Positions 8,425 to 17,178 are shown, counted from the first letter of the stretch. The stretch is DNA of 64,000 bases from Glaciihabitans tibetensis (GCF_003003265.1 NZ_PVTL01000003.1:310001-374000), one strand, 5' to 3'. Notes: generated by a model not told the origin, from the letters alone. Numbers and translations: made by a program.

Positions 8425-9156
8425 ATGACAGATTCTCTCGACGCGAGCGCGAGCGCGAGCGCGAGCACTAACGCGACCCCGACCCCGACCCCGAACGCTT
8501 TGCCCGGCGCTGACCTGCCCGACCACCGGGGACGCACCGGCCTCCATCTCACCGGACGCGACCTGAATCGCAACCCCAACGTGGTCGTCCGCGACGTCGA
8601 GGTGACATCGCGCGGCTGGCAAGTGCTGCGCCGCACCTCGTTCGACTACCGCTCGCAGAACGGGCAATGGTCGACCCAGCAGCGTGAGACCTACGACCGC
8701 GGCAACGGAGCGACGATCCTGCTTTACGACGCGCAACGCTCCACCGTTCTGCTCACCCGGCAGTTCCGATTTCCGGCCTACGTGAACGACCACCCGGACG
8801 GCATGCTCGTCGAGACGGCGGCCGGTCTTCTCGATGGGGATGCCCCGGAGGCAGCCATCCGCCGTGAGGCCAGCGAGGAACTCGGAGTGGATGTCGGGCC
8901 GCTCGAGCACGTGTTCGACGCCTACATGAGCCCGGGATCTGTCACCGAGCGACTCCACTTCTACGCCGCGCCCTACACACCGGCCGACCGCACGAGCGAG
9001 GGCGGGGGACTGGACGAGGAGGGCGAAGACATCGAGGTGCTCGAACTCGGTTTTGCTGACGCGCTCGCCATGATTGGCGATGGCCGGATCGTCGACGGCA
9101 AAACGATCATGCTGCTGCAGTGGGCGGCGCTGCGGGGGCCGTTTTCCGGCCGCTAA
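8425..9156 (+). CDS. NUDIX hydrolase, GDP-mannose/ADP-ribose pyrophosphatase type (NudK-like)
   Basis: 243 residues. The NUDIX box is complete: Gly-X5-Glu followed by REASEELGV at about 145-153. The preceding ETAAGLLDGD and the following FDAYMSPGSVTERLHFY match the dimeric NudF/NudK group that cleaves nucleoside-diphosphate sugars. The first ~30 residues are encoded by hexamer repeats (GCGAGC, then CCGACC) that produce Ala-Ser and Thr-Pro runs; this extension has no counterpart in typical members. Confidence 0.85.
   Translation: MTDSLDASASASASTNATPTPTPNALPGADLPDHRGRTGLHLTGRDLNRNPNVVVRDVEVTSRGWQVLRRTSFDYRSQNGQWSTQQRETYDRGNGATILLYDAQRSTVLLTRQFRFPAYVNDHPDGMLVETAAGLLDGDAPEAAIRREASEELGVDVGPLEHVFDAYMSPGSVTERLHFYAAPYTPADRTSEGGGLDEEGEDIEVLELGFADALAMIGDGRIVDGKTIMLLQWAALRGPFSGR
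8448..8492. repeat. Hexanucleotide repeats in the NUDIX N-terminus
   Basis: Consecutive GCGAGC units are followed by ACCCCG units within codons 8-22. Unit length is a multiple of three, so copy-number change would alter length but not frame. Confidence 0.7.
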
Positions 9157-9158
9157 TC

Positions 9159-9363
9159 GTCGCGATTCGCCCGCGCCTCGTGTGGGCACCGGGCGATCCG
9201 CAGCTGGTGGAGCGCATCGTCGCCCGGGCTCGACGGGGAACCCTCCGCTCCTGAGCGGCGGCACCGCCCTGATCGACTCCAGGTACGGCGACAACGCCGC
9301 GCTCCACAGCGCACCGGATGTCGGGGGACGCGCCCACGTTCTCACCAACGGCGAGTTCGACAT
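9159..9363 (+). pseudogene. Decayed fragment of an OleD-like NAD-dependent epimerase/dehydratase
   Basis: Right after the NUDIX stop, one frame reads VAIRPRLVWAPGDPQLVERI and then meets a TGA. A shifted frame continues with LLSGGTALIDSRYGDNAA, and after a deletion AHVLTNGEF. These pieces align in order with residues about 160-230 of the intact OleD at 60825-61808 (for example VAVRPHLVWGPGDTQLVARV, then ALIDSIYIDNAA and SYVLTNGE). No start or 5' half is present. It is a remnant, not a working gene. Confidence 0.8.
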
Positions 9364-9370
9364 GCCTGCG

Positions 9371-9727
9371 TCACAGGAGTCTCACCGCGATAAGGAGCAT
9401 CAGGTAGGCCAGTCCAGTGAAAAGGATGGAGGCACCGGCCCCGATGCCAACAACGGGCCACGGGCTGAGACCCCGTGCCAGCGGCCGAGCGATCGCGAGC
9501 ACAGCGGTGATCGCCCACACCACAATCAGGAGTGGTTCGATCCCATTCGCCGACACGAAAAAGAGCGTCGAGTCGCAGGGAATACTCGTACCGCACCTTG
9601 CCACCATCATTGAACTCAGCTGGATGAATGTCCACGCGGCAGCGGATAGAAGAAGATGAGCGACGATGCCCGGCAGCGCGCCGAGTGCGTACCCGAGCCG
9701 CCGCCGTGCGTCCTTATGAGGCTTCAC
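9371..9727 (-). CDS. Small integral membrane protein
   Basis: 118 residues with three or four hydrophobic segments (about 14-42, 58-80 and 90-116) and two cysteines in a polar loop. No family is recognised. It lies just downstream of the broken secreted-protein gene on the same strand. Confidence 0.6.
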   Translation of the reverse strand: MKPHKDARRRLGYALGALPGIVAHLLLSAAAWTFIQLSSMMVARCGTSIPCDSTLFFVSANGIEPLLIVVWAITAVLAIARPLARGLSPWPVVGIGAGASILFTGLAYLMLLIAVRLL

Positions 9728-9748
9728 CGTTGGTTACCAACTTCGAAC

Positions 9749-10050
9749 CTATGGCGGCTTGTCCTCAAGTATTTGTGTGATTTCTTCGACGTCAGCGGCG
9801 TACTCATCCCCGCCCCAGCGCGCTGGTGGTCACGGCGACCAGTTCCGTGCCCGTGCTGAGCTCGATCTGCTCTCGGGGGTCGAGGGTGGCGTCGAAGCAT
9901 CCGGTCGTGTCGTGGCGACGTCGTACAAGCACGACTGGGGGACTCAAAGGCCTCAGCCGGGGAGATTAGAAGGAGGGCGAACGCGCTCACGGCTACAGCG
10001 GTGAAGGCGACAATGCGGCGGGCAGTAGTCACATAATGAGTAAAACACAC
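9749..10050 (-). pseudogene. Secreted small protein interrupted by two frameshifts
   Basis: The N-terminus (from ATG 10050 or GTG 10032) is a clear signal peptide, RIVAFTAVAVSAFALLLISP then AEA. After a run of five C the natural protein moves to the next frame (PPVVLVRRRHDTTGCFDATL, then IELSTGTELVAVTTSALGRG). At a GGGG run it moves again (DEYAADVEEITQILEDKPP, stop at 9749). Each segment is protein-like only in its own frame. Both shifts sit at homopolymers, so sequencing error is an alternative to a real pseudogene. Confidence 0.65.
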
Positions 10051-10115
10051 ATTTATTTGATGAGATCCTTACTAGTTCCTAACACTGAGTGATTCACCCC
10101 GACTTGCGGATACAG

Positions 10116-10526
10116 CTAGAGGGCAAGGCCGACGGTCGCGGCGCTTGGACCGCCGCACGCGTCCGTCGCGTCCGCTCGCGTCCAGTCGATGTCGGTGACG
10201 GCTTCGGCAATCACGACACCCTCGCCAGACAGCGCCTGAATCGTGACGGGTGTCGGTGTGCTCATCCCCATGCTCACGGGCACTTCCCACGTGTTCTCGT
10301 CGAGCTGCCTGCTATCCAGCCCGGCGCACTCACCATCAACACAGAGCCGCACCAGGTCCACGGCGTCGGTGGGGCCGGCCAGCTCGATCTCGAGGGTATT
10401 GACCCATCCCATCTCCGGGCACGCCCGCGGGTACGCGCAACCAGCCAACCCAATCGTCACGACGAGCGCCGGAAGGAGCGCCGCGGACACTCGGCCACTC
10501 CCGTGCGATAGCGAATCCCGTCTCAT
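10116..10526 (-). CDS. Lipoprotein, paralogue of the preceding gene
   Basis: 136 residues with a lipoprotein signal ending in the lipobox LAGC. The mature part has CPEMGWVNTLEIELAG, VRLCVDGEC and ITQ-like beta-strand text ending in DIDWTRADATDACGGP. It shares this architecture with the protein encoded at 10533-11066 (CPAIGWTNKVSVEIVG, VRLCVDEVC, WTRVGGSAECGGP). Four conserved cysteines suggest disulphides outside the cell. Start is 6 bp after the paralogue's stop, so the two form an operon. Function unknown. Confidence 0.7.
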   Translation of the reverse strand: MRRDSLSHGSGRVSAALLPALVVTIGLAGCAYPRACPEMGWVNTLEIELAGPTDAVDLVRLCVDGECAGLDSRQLDENTWEVPVSMGMSTPTPVTIQALSGEGVVIAEAVTDIDWTRADATDACGGPSAATVGLAL

Positions 10527-10532
10527 AGCGCG

Positions 10533-11066
10533 CTACCTCTCGATGACGAGCTCGACCGGACCGGCGGCGCCCGGACCACCGCATTCCGCGGACCCGCCGA
10601 CACGCGTCCACTCAAGCTCGGCGACAGTTTCGGCCACCACCACTCCGTCTGCAGACAGCGCCTGAACCGTGACGTCGTCGGGAGACGACATGTCGACGGC
10701 GATGCTCCAGGTGTCGTCGTCGATCCTTGAGGCGAATCCGTAGGCGATCACAGACTGCTCAGGTGAGGGAGTGAACGTCGCTGAATCGCTGGGGGCAAAG
10801 GTGTTTACGACGACGGGAGGACTGTCAGAAGGCAAGGTTGGCCCCGCTGTGCACACCTCGTCGACGCAGAGGCGCACATCGTCAATACCGTCGGCGGGGC
10901 CGACGATCTCGACCGAGACCTTGTTCGTCCAGCCGATCGCCGGACAGGCAATCGGGTCAACACCGGTGAGGTACGCGCACCCTCCAAGCGCGAGGGCTGC
11001 CCCGAGCGCCAGCGTTCCCCGCAGTGCACGCCGGCTCGCCGTCTCGATTCGTGCGCTCTCCGTCAT
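10533..11066 (-). CDS. Lipoprotein, first of a tandem paralogous pair
   Basis: 177 residues with a lipoprotein signal ending in LGGC. It is the longer copy, with an extra ~35-residue Ser/Thr/Pro segment between the LCVDEVC motif and the C-terminal domain. The shared cysteines and Trp-Thr-Arg motif indicate a tandem duplication followed by divergence. No characterised family is recognised. Confidence 0.7.
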   Translation of the reverse strand: MTESARIETASRRALRGTLALGAALALGGCAYLTGVDPIACPAIGWTNKVSVEIVGPADGIDDVRLCVDEVCTAGPTLPSDSPPVVVNTFAPSDSATFTPSPEQSVIAYGFASRIDDDTWSIAVDMSSPDDVTVQALSADGVVVAETVAELEWTRVGGSAECGGPGAAGPVELVIER

Positions 11067-11216
11067 GACAAAAGTCTGTCGTGTGGCTGGTCAGACAGCT
11101 ACCCAACGAACTTCGTGTTCTGATCGTCAGGGTGCGTGCGGCGAGGGTAGCGGCAGCTTGTCGCCACCGGAATGCGCAAGTCAGCGAGACCGGTTCCGCT
11201 GTGAAAGGCTGAGAGC

Positions 11217-12341
11217 ATGTTCGAGATTGCCGACCGCCTGCTCGCTGCCCTGGAGTGCGGCCAAACCCTCGCCGTCGCCACCGCCGTGTCGATCGATGGC
11301 AGCGCCCCGCGCACGGTCGGAACCTCGATGGCTTACGACGGCGAAGCGGTACTCGGGTCCATCGCGGGAGGCTGCGTCGAGGGGGCAGTAGTCGGCGTCT
11401 GCGACGAAGTCTTACATGATGGGATGTCGCGGACCGTCGAATACGGCGTGAGCGACGAAACCGCGTTCGAAGTGGGACTCACCTGTGGCGGCCAACTGCG
11501 CATCCACGTGCAACTGGTGACTCCCGATTCGGTCGTCGCGCGACAGCTGGCCGCGGCGGTTCGCGGGGACGCCGCGGGAATCGCCAGTGTCGTCGGCTAC
11601 GCACGCGTAGTCGACACCGAGAGCGGAGACCCCGTCAGCACCAGTGTCGTCGGCTCCGGGAACTCGCGCGCTGCGAATGGGGTGAGCGTTGTTGTTGGTG
11701 GCTCCGACGACCGTTTTGCATCCCGGATCGAGGCGGAGCTGGCATCCCGCATGCTCAATGGAGTCAACACGCTCAGCATGATCGACTGCGAGGGCGAGCT
11801 ACTCGAGACGTTCTTCGAGATCGCGGCGTCTCCGGCCCGCATGATCATCTTCGGGGCGATGGAGTATTCGGCGGCGTTGAGCCGGGCCGCCGTGGTGCTC
11901 GGCTACCGGGTGACGGTGTGCGATCCGCGGCCGCTGTTCGCGACGCCGACGCGGTTTCCGGATGTCGAGGTGGTGGTGGCCTGGCCGCCGCACTACCTCG
12001 CGGAGACCGAGACCGACGAACGCACCGTGATCTGCGTGCTCAGCCACGACGACCGGTTCGACGCCGATCTGGTTGAGCTGGCGCTGCAGCGGGGTGTCGG
12101 ATACGTCGGTGCGATGGGTTCCCGCCGCACCTCGGACCGTCGGTTTGACGAACTGCGCGAGCGGGGCGTCGCCGAAGAGTCACTAGCGCGCCTGCACTCG
12201 CCGATCGGACTGGACCTTGGCGCGAGCACCCCGGAGGAAACCGCGGTGTCGATCCTTGCTGAGGTGATCGCTGCGCGCGCGGCGAAGCCGGGCGTGCCGC
12301 TGATGTCTACCCGCGGGTCCATCCACCGCGTCACGGCGTAG
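11217..12341 (+). CDS. xdhC: XdhC/CoxI-family molybdoenzyme maturation factor
   Basis: 374 residues. The N-terminal XdhC/CoxI domain has ATAVSIDGSAPRTVGTSMAY and GSIAGGCVEGAV. The C-terminal Rossmann domain has FGAMEYSAALSRAAVVLGY, VTVCDPRPLFATPTRFPDVE and GYVGAMGSRRTSDRR. In known systems XdhC binds the molybdenum cofactor, aids its sulphuration and inserts it into xanthine-dehydrogenase-type enzymes. The gene is convergent with the molybdenum hydroxylase subunit gene at 12545, from which it is separated by the inverted repeat array. Confidence 0.9.
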   Translation: MFEIADRLLAALECGQTLAVATAVSIDGSAPRTVGTSMAYDGEAVLGSIAGGCVEGAVVGVCDEVLHDGMSRTVEYGVSDETAFEVGLTCGGQLRIHVQLVTPDSVVARQLAAAVRGDAAGIASVVGYARVVDTESGDPVSTSVVGSGNSRAANGVSVVVGGSDDRFASRIEAELASRMLNGVNTLSMIDCEGELLETFFEIAASPARMIIFGAMEYSAALSRAAVVLGYRVTVCDPRPLFATPTRFPDVEVVVAWPPHYLAETETDERTVICVLSHDDRFDADLVELALQRGVGYVGAMGSRRTSDRRFDELRERGVAEESLARLHSPIGLDLGASTPEETAVSILAEVIAARAAKPGVPLMSTRGSIHRVTA

Positions 12342-12365
12342 CCCGCGTCCGGCGCTCGAGTACCC

Positions 12366-12546
12366 GCTCGCGGCGGTAGAAAAGTGCTCGCCGCGGTACT
12401 TAGCTGCAACCCAAGTGCTCGCCGCGGTAGAAACCGACTCGATGCGGTAGTTGTTTCTACCGCGCCGGGTGGGTTTCTACCGCGCGGAGCGTTAGAGGGC
12501 TGAGGTTTCTACCGCGCCGAGCAGCTAACTACCGTCGCGAGCGGCT
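12366..12546. repeat. Four direct plus four inverted copies of a ~17-bp element
   Basis: Between two convergent genes lie units like CTCGCCGCGGTAGAAAC at about 12366, 12386, 12417 and 12436. They are followed by the reverse complement, like GTTTCTACCGCGCCGAGC, at about 12453, 12473, 12505 and 12527. The array is roughly symmetrical about 12453, so its transcript could fold into one long or several nested hairpins. It may serve as a bidirectional terminator or be a REP-like mobile palindrome. The last unit overlaps the stop region of the minus-strand gene. Confidence 0.75.
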
Positions 12547-15313
12547 AGGCGCGCCGAATCGTGCTCGCCCGCGCCCGCTCCACCATCCGCCACAGCCGGT
12601 CGCGCGACATGGGCAGCTCCTGCGGGCGCAGGCCCAGCGCGTCCCGGATCGCGTTCGCGAGCGCCGGGGCAACCGGGTTGTACGGCGCCTCACTCATCGA
12701 CTTCGCGCCCAGCGGCCCGAGGTCATCGTGGGTGGACGCGAAATACACCTCGGTGTCGGGGATGTCGGCCATCTGCGGCACGCGATAGTTGCGGAACGCC
12801 TTCGTCAGCACCCGTCCCTCGCCGTCGAGCGTCATCTCCTCGTACAGCGACGAGCCGATCGCCTGGGCCGTGCCGCCCTCGATCTGCCCGCGCAGCTGCT
12901 CCGGGTTCAGCACGGTGCCGGCGTCCGCCGACTGGATCGACTGCAGAATGCGCACCTCGCCGCTGGCCGGATTGACCGCCACCCGAAACGCGTGCACGTT
13001 GAACGCGATTGACCGGGGCGTTCCGTCATGGCGTCCGGCGGCCAGCAGCGGTCCATTTTCGAGAAGAGTGGATGCCGCGATCACGCGCTCCCCGACCCGC
13101 ACTCCCTCGGGCACAACCGAACCTCCCGCGAAGCCGAGCGACGCCGCACGCTCAACCATCCGCGCGGCCAGCAGCCTGGCGCCCGAGTACAGCGCCTTGC
13201 CGGCCACCACCACACCGGCGGAACCGAACGCGCCCGTGTCGTAGCCGACGACGTCGGTGTCGGACTGGTGGATGTGCATGCGGTCGGCCGTGGTGTTCAG
13301 CGCGGTGGCCGCGAGTTGGGCGTGCACGGTGGTGGTGCCGTTGCCGAACTCCGCGGTGCCCACGCTGATCGAGTAGCGCCCGGTGGGCAGCAGCTCGATG
13401 GTGGTTTCGGCGAAGTGCCCGCGCGGGGGAAGCGACGCGATCATCGCCATCGCCATGCCGGTTCCGACCGGCCAGCCCTCCGGCGCCGACGCGCCGTTGC
13501 CGCGCAGCAGTGCGGCCTCGGCGAGGTCGAGGCACTGGTCCAGGCCGTAGCTGCCGTACAGCAGGTCGCTCTCTTCGTGCGGATCGGTGACGACGATCGG
13601 ATCTCCCGGCACGATGGAATTGCGACGGCGGAACTCGAACGGGTCGATGCCGAGCTTGCGGGCGAGTTCGTCCATGGCCGACTCAACCGCGAAGACCACC
13701 TGCCCGAGGCCGTAGCCGCGGAACGCCCCCGACGGCAGGTTGTTCGTGTAGACCGACTCGGCGTCGACGCGTTTGTTCGCACAGCGATAGATGGAGAGCG
13801 ATTCGCTGACGCCGTGGAACATCACGCCGATGCTGTGGTTGCCGTAGGCGCCCGCGTCCATCAACTCGTCCACGGCGAGGGCGGTGAGCGTGCCGTCCGC
13901 GGTGGCGCCGACGGTCACGTTTAGACGCACCGGGTGCCGGGTGGGGGCGATGGTGAACTCGTCTTCGCGGGTGAACTCGTATTGCACGGCCTGCCCGGTG
14001 GCGAGCACGGCGAGGGTGACGAGGTCTTCGGTGAGCAGCTCCTGCTTGCCCCCGAACCCGCCACCGACCCGCGCGGTGAAGACCCGCACGCGTTCGGTGT
14101 CGAGACCGAAGATGTGGCACAGCTCGTCGCGCACGAGGTACGGCACCTGGCTGGAGGTGCGCAGCACGAGCCGGCCGTCCTTGTCGAGCCAGCCGCGGGT
14201 GGCGTGGGTCTCGAGCGAGGCGTGGCTGACCCGCTGGGTGTTCCAGGTTCCGCTGACTACCTCGTCCGCAGCTGCCAGCGCAGCATCCACATCTCCCATC
14301 TCACCGTGCAATTGAGCAATGGTGTTGCGCTCGGGCGCGGAGATGCGGGACTCGGCGGCGCTCTTCTCGCCGTGCAACAAGGGGGATCCGGGGGAGCGGG
14401 CCAGGTCGGCGTCGAAGACCGCGGGAAGCACCTCGTACTCCACAACGATCGAGCGCAGCGCGCGCTGGGCGATCGCGACGGTCTCGGCGACGACCGCAGC
14501 AACCCGCTGGCCACGGAAGCGCAACACCGGGTCGAGCACGAGCGAGTCGTCGGGGTCGTCGGTGCGGTGCTCGTGGCGTCCGGTGGAGAAGAGCGTTGCG
14601 GGCGAATCCCGGTGGGTGAGTACGGCATGCACGCCGTCGAGGGCGAGCGCGGCGCTGGTGTCGATCGAGACGATGCGCGCGTGCGGGTGTGGACTACCGA
14701 GAACTGCGAGGTGGAGCAGGCCCGTGGCCGTGACATCCAACGTATACGGCTCTGTTCCGGTGGCGACCCGCAGGCCCGCGGGCGCGCGAACCGAGCTGCC
14801 CGCCGATGCGCCATCGGCCGGGCGGTCGGTGTTGCTCACGCCGCAGATGGCGTCCTTGATCGAGCGGTAGCCGGTGCAGCGGCAGAGATTGCCCTTCATC
14901 AGGCGGGGCAGGTCGGCTTTGTCATTTTCTGTGAGGGTGGATGCCGTGACGATCATGCCCGCGGTGCAGAAGCCGCACTGAAACCCGGCCGCGTCGACAA
15001 AGCTCTGCTGCAGCGGGTGGGGGTGCTCCGGGGTGCCGAGGCCCGCGACGGTGGTGACATGCGCTCCCTCGAGGCGGGATGCCGGGTAGATGCACGAGTG
15101 GATCGGCTCGCCCTCGAGCAGCACCGAGCACGCGCCGCAGTCGCCCGAGTCGCAGCCCTTCTTCACCTCGAAGTGGTCGAGGTCGCGCAGCAGAGACCGC
15201 AGCACCTGTCCCGGTTGCGGGGCGGCGGTTACCGGCTCACCGTTGATCTCGAACGTGAGGGCCTGGGTGACGGGGTTGACCGGGGTGACGGGGTTTACTG
15301 GGTTGGTACTCAT
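12545..15313 (-). CDS. Molybdenum hydroxylase with fused 2Fe-2S and molybdopterin domains (xanthine dehydrogenase type)
   Basis: 922 residues from ATG 15313, which overlaps the FAD-subunit stop (ATGA). An N-terminal stretch of repeated NPV/T precedes the 2Fe-2S domain, whose cluster ligands are in KKGCDSGDCGACSVLLEG, QCGFCTAGM and CRCTGY. The rest (about 190-915) is the molybdopterin domain, with VGGGFGGKQE, GAFRGYGLGQVVFAVES and the likely catalytic Glu in GAKSMSEAP. Together with the separate FAD subunit and XdhC, this is a complete purine/aldehyde-type hydroxylase. The substrate is not certain. Fusing small and large subunits while leaving the FAD subunit free is less usual. Confidence 0.9.
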   Translation of the reverse strand: MSTNPVNPVTPVNPVTQALTFEINGEPVTAAPQPGQVLRSLLRDLDHFEVKKGCDSGDCGACSVLLEGEPIHSCIYPASRLEGAHVTTVAGLGTPEHPHPLQQSFVDAAGFQCGFCTAGMIVTASTLTENDKADLPRLMKGNLCRCTGYRSIKDAICGVSNTDRPADGASAGSSVRAPAGLRVATGTEPYTLDVTATGLLHLAVLGSPHPHARIVSIDTSAALALDGVHAVLTHRDSPATLFSTGRHEHRTDDPDDSLVLDPVLRFRGQRVAAVVAETVAIAQRALRSIVVEYEVLPAVFDADLARSPGSPLLHGEKSAAESRISAPERNTIAQLHGEMGDVDAALAAADEVVSGTWNTQRVSHASLETHATRGWLDKDGRLVLRTSSQVPYLVRDELCHIFGLDTERVRVFTARVGGGFGGKQELLTEDLVTLAVLATGQAVQYEFTREDEFTIAPTRHPVRLNVTVGATADGTLTALAVDELMDAGAYGNHSIGVMFHGVSESLSIYRCANKRVDAESVYTNNLPSGAFRGYGLGQVVFAVESAMDELARKLGIDPFEFRRRNSIVPGDPIVVTDPHEESDLLYGSYGLDQCLDLAEAALLRGNGASAPEGWPVGTGMAMAMIASLPPRGHFAETTIELLPTGRYSISVGTAEFGNGTTTVHAQLAATALNTTADRMHIHQSDTDVVGYDTGAFGSAGVVVAGKALYSGARLLAARMVERAASLGFAGGSVVPEGVRVGERVIAASTLLENGPLLAAGRHDGTPRSIAFNVHAFRVAVNPASGEVRILQSIQSADAGTVLNPEQLRGQIEGGTAQAIGSSLYEEMTLDGEGRVLTKAFRNYRVPQMADIPDTEVYFASTHDDLGPLGAKSMSEAPYNPVAPALANAIRDALGLRPQELPMSRDRLWRMVERARASTIRRA

Positions 15314-16140
15314 GATGTGCCTCCGAGCTCGATCCGGAGCTCCTCCGCGAACCGGGCGCTCTGCCCGGCCCGCCAATCCGCGCTGCCATGCGCGTCGGTA
15401 AACCATTCGGTGATCGACCCGACCGCGGCGGCCAGCTGCGTGGCGCTCGGCAGCGCGTCGAAGCGCAGCTGGCGCGGCCGGGTGGTGCCGCCGGTGATGG
15501 TGAACACCACCTCGCCGGTCTCGTCGAGCCGGGCGATGACGAGGGTGCCGGTGCGGCCGAGCTCATTCAACGCGATACGGCGGAACCCCGTGCGCGAACG
15601 CAGGTGGTCGAGCGGAAATTCGATGGACCGCAGCACCTCGCCGGGCGCGAGTTCGTTGGTGCGCGACGCGAGCACAAATTGCGAGACGGGCATCCGCCGC
15701 TCCCCGCTCGGGCCGGCGTACCAAATCACCGCGGTGGCGTCGAGGCTGGCGGCGAGGGAGATGAGTGCCCCCGCGGGCAACGAGGTACAGATGTTGCCGC
15801 CGACGGTGGCGACGTTCCAGATTTTGAAGGAGGCGAGCAGCGAGTTGACGCACTGCGCGAACAGCGGTTGTGCCACCCACCCCTCCTGCGCGGGCAGGCG
15901 CAGCAGCTCGGCGATGGTGCAGGTGGCCGACACGATCAGGGCGTCGTCCGTGATCGTGATCGGCTCCCATCCGAGAGCGGTCAGGTCGACGAGCCCGAAA
16001 ACGCCGGGTTGTGGTTCCGAAAACAGCCAGGTTCCCCCGCCGAGCGGGATCTCTCCTGGCGCAAACCTGACCTCGTTTCGGGTGGTGGGCACCCGGATTT
16101 CGCGTACATCAATGAGGTCCATCCTTCGAGTCAACATCAT
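15310..16140 (-). CDS. FAD-binding subunit of the molybdenum hydroxylase
   Basis: 276 residues. The FAD-binding-5 domain has IPLGGGTWLF and the signature NVATVGGNICTSLPAGALIS, followed by a CO-dehydrogenase flavoprotein C-terminal domain. Its stop overlaps the start of the 2Fe-2S/Mo gene by ATGA, so the subunits are made together. The exact start (16140 or an ATG at 16122) is unclear because no good ribosome-binding site is visible for either. Confidence 0.9.
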   Translation of the reverse strand: MMLTRRMDLIDVREIRVPTTRNEVRFAPGEIPLGGGTWLFSEPQPGVFGLVDLTALGWEPITITDDALIVSATCTIAELLRLPAQEGWVAQPLFAQCVNSLLASFKIWNVATVGGNICTSLPAGALISLAASLDATAVIWYAGPSGERRMPVSQFVLASRTNELAPGEVLRSIEFPLDHLRSRTGFRRIALNELGRTGTLVIARLDETGEVVFTITGGTTRPRQLRFDALPSATQLAAAVGSITEWFTDAHGSADWRAGQSARFAEELRIELGGTS

Positions 16141-16251
16141 GGATGTGACGGGCGTGTAACGGCCGCGCGAGCTTCCACCAAAAACGAAGGTTTCCCCCGT
16201 GCGCGCGGTCGTGAGAAACGAGGGTCGCGCCGTTCGCGAGATACTGGATCA

Positions 16252-16755
16252 ATGGCACGCGATCCTGATGAAGACGCCCTCAACTGGGGCGACGACGGTG
16301 ACCCCACCTACCTCGATTCACCCGCGCCCGACCGGTCTTCTGCCCGCCCCGCGGATCGTGATGAGGCGGATGCCGCGGCCGCGACATCCGCCGACCCCGC
16401 CCCGACTGACGCGCTGCCGCACGACGAGTCCGCCACCGAGGCTGCGACTGCGGCTCCCGTCGAGCGGCAAGCGATGAGCTCGGTGATGCTCCTCTCCCTG
16501 GGTGTGCTCGCGGGTGTCTACCTTCTCTACACGGCGGGGTGGTTCACCAGCGCCGCGCGCAACATCGCGGTGCCGGTCGGGGCGCTCGACGTCGTAATGG
16601 CGCAGCTTCGCGAGTATCTCTCCGTCGCCGCTCCCGCACTCTGGTTCGTCGCAACACTGCTGTTGACGCGCGGACGCAAGGCTTCCCTGCGGCTACTCCT
16701 GCTGGTTCTCGGCGCCATCGTCCTGCTGCCTCTGCCGTTCGCCCTGGGGGTCTGA
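16252..16755 (+). CDS. Membrane protein with acidic N-terminal region
   Basis: 167 residues from ATG 16252. An Asp/Ala/Pro-rich cytoplasmic region (about 1-75) is followed by three hydrophobic helices (about 80-100, 122-140 and 147-165). No catalytic motif is seen and the family is not recognised. It ends one base before the next membrane-protein gene, so the two are likely co-transcribed. Confidence 0.7.
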   Translation: MARDPDEDALNWGDDGDPTYLDSPAPDRSSARPADRDEADAAAATSADPAPTDALPHDESATEAATAAPVERQAMSSVMLLSLGVLAGVYLLYTAGWFTSAARNIAVPVGALDVVMAQLREYLSVAAPALWFVATLLLTRGRKASLRLLLLVLGAIVLLPLPFALGV

Positions 16756-16756
16756 C

Positions 16757-17080
16757 ATGACTGACCGCACCGATTCCGAGCTCACCTCCCGCTGGATCGC
16801 GATCGCTGTCACCGCCCTGTTCGGCGTCATCTACGCCTACTACCTGTGGGACGCCATCCGGTCGATGATCGAATTACCCGCGCAGTACGAGCTCGTGGGC
16901 CTCGGCCGCGAAAACGCGCCCTGGACGCTCCTCGTGGCCGGAGTGATCCTCCCCGTCGTGGTGTACATCGCCGCGCTGATCGTCGGTGCGCGCCGCGGCG
17001 TCGCCGCCCGGGCGCTGATCTTGCTCGTCGGCCTCGGCGCACTCGCCTGCCTGAGCCTGTCGGTCATCGCCCTCGGCTAA
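16757..17080 (+). CDS. Small three-helix membrane protein
   Basis: 107 residues with hydrophobic segments at about 12-30, 52-75 and 84-105. It follows the preceding membrane-protein gene with a 1-base gap. Function unknown. Confidence 0.7.
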   Translation: MTDRTDSELTSRWIAIAVTALFGVIYAYYLWDAIRSMIELPAQYELVGLGRENAPWTLLVAGVILPVVVYIAALIVGARRGVAARALILLVGLGALACLSLSVIALG

Positions 17081-17082
17081 CG

Positions 17083-17178
17083 GTGTGCGGGGCGCCGCGC
17101 GGCACGGAATCGAGTGTGCGGGGCGCCGAACGGCACAACGAGTTGGGCGCACAACGAGTTGGGCGCGCACAACGAGTC
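17083..17178. repeat. Two adjoining short tandem repeats
   Basis: A 23-bp unit beginning GTGTGCGGGGCGCCG occurs at 17083 and 17114. It is followed by GCACAACGAGTTGGGC-type units at about 17133, 17148 and 17166. They fill the space between two convergent genes, and the last unit reaches the doxX-like stop. Confidence 0.7.

Noticed and set aside
12366-12546. CRISPR array
   Set aside because: Units change orientation half-way, spacing is irregular and short, and no cas genes are present.
13934-16159. 741-codon plus-strand open frame
   Set aside because: It is the antisense shadow of the molybdenum hydroxylase genes, whose strand shows all cofactor motifs.
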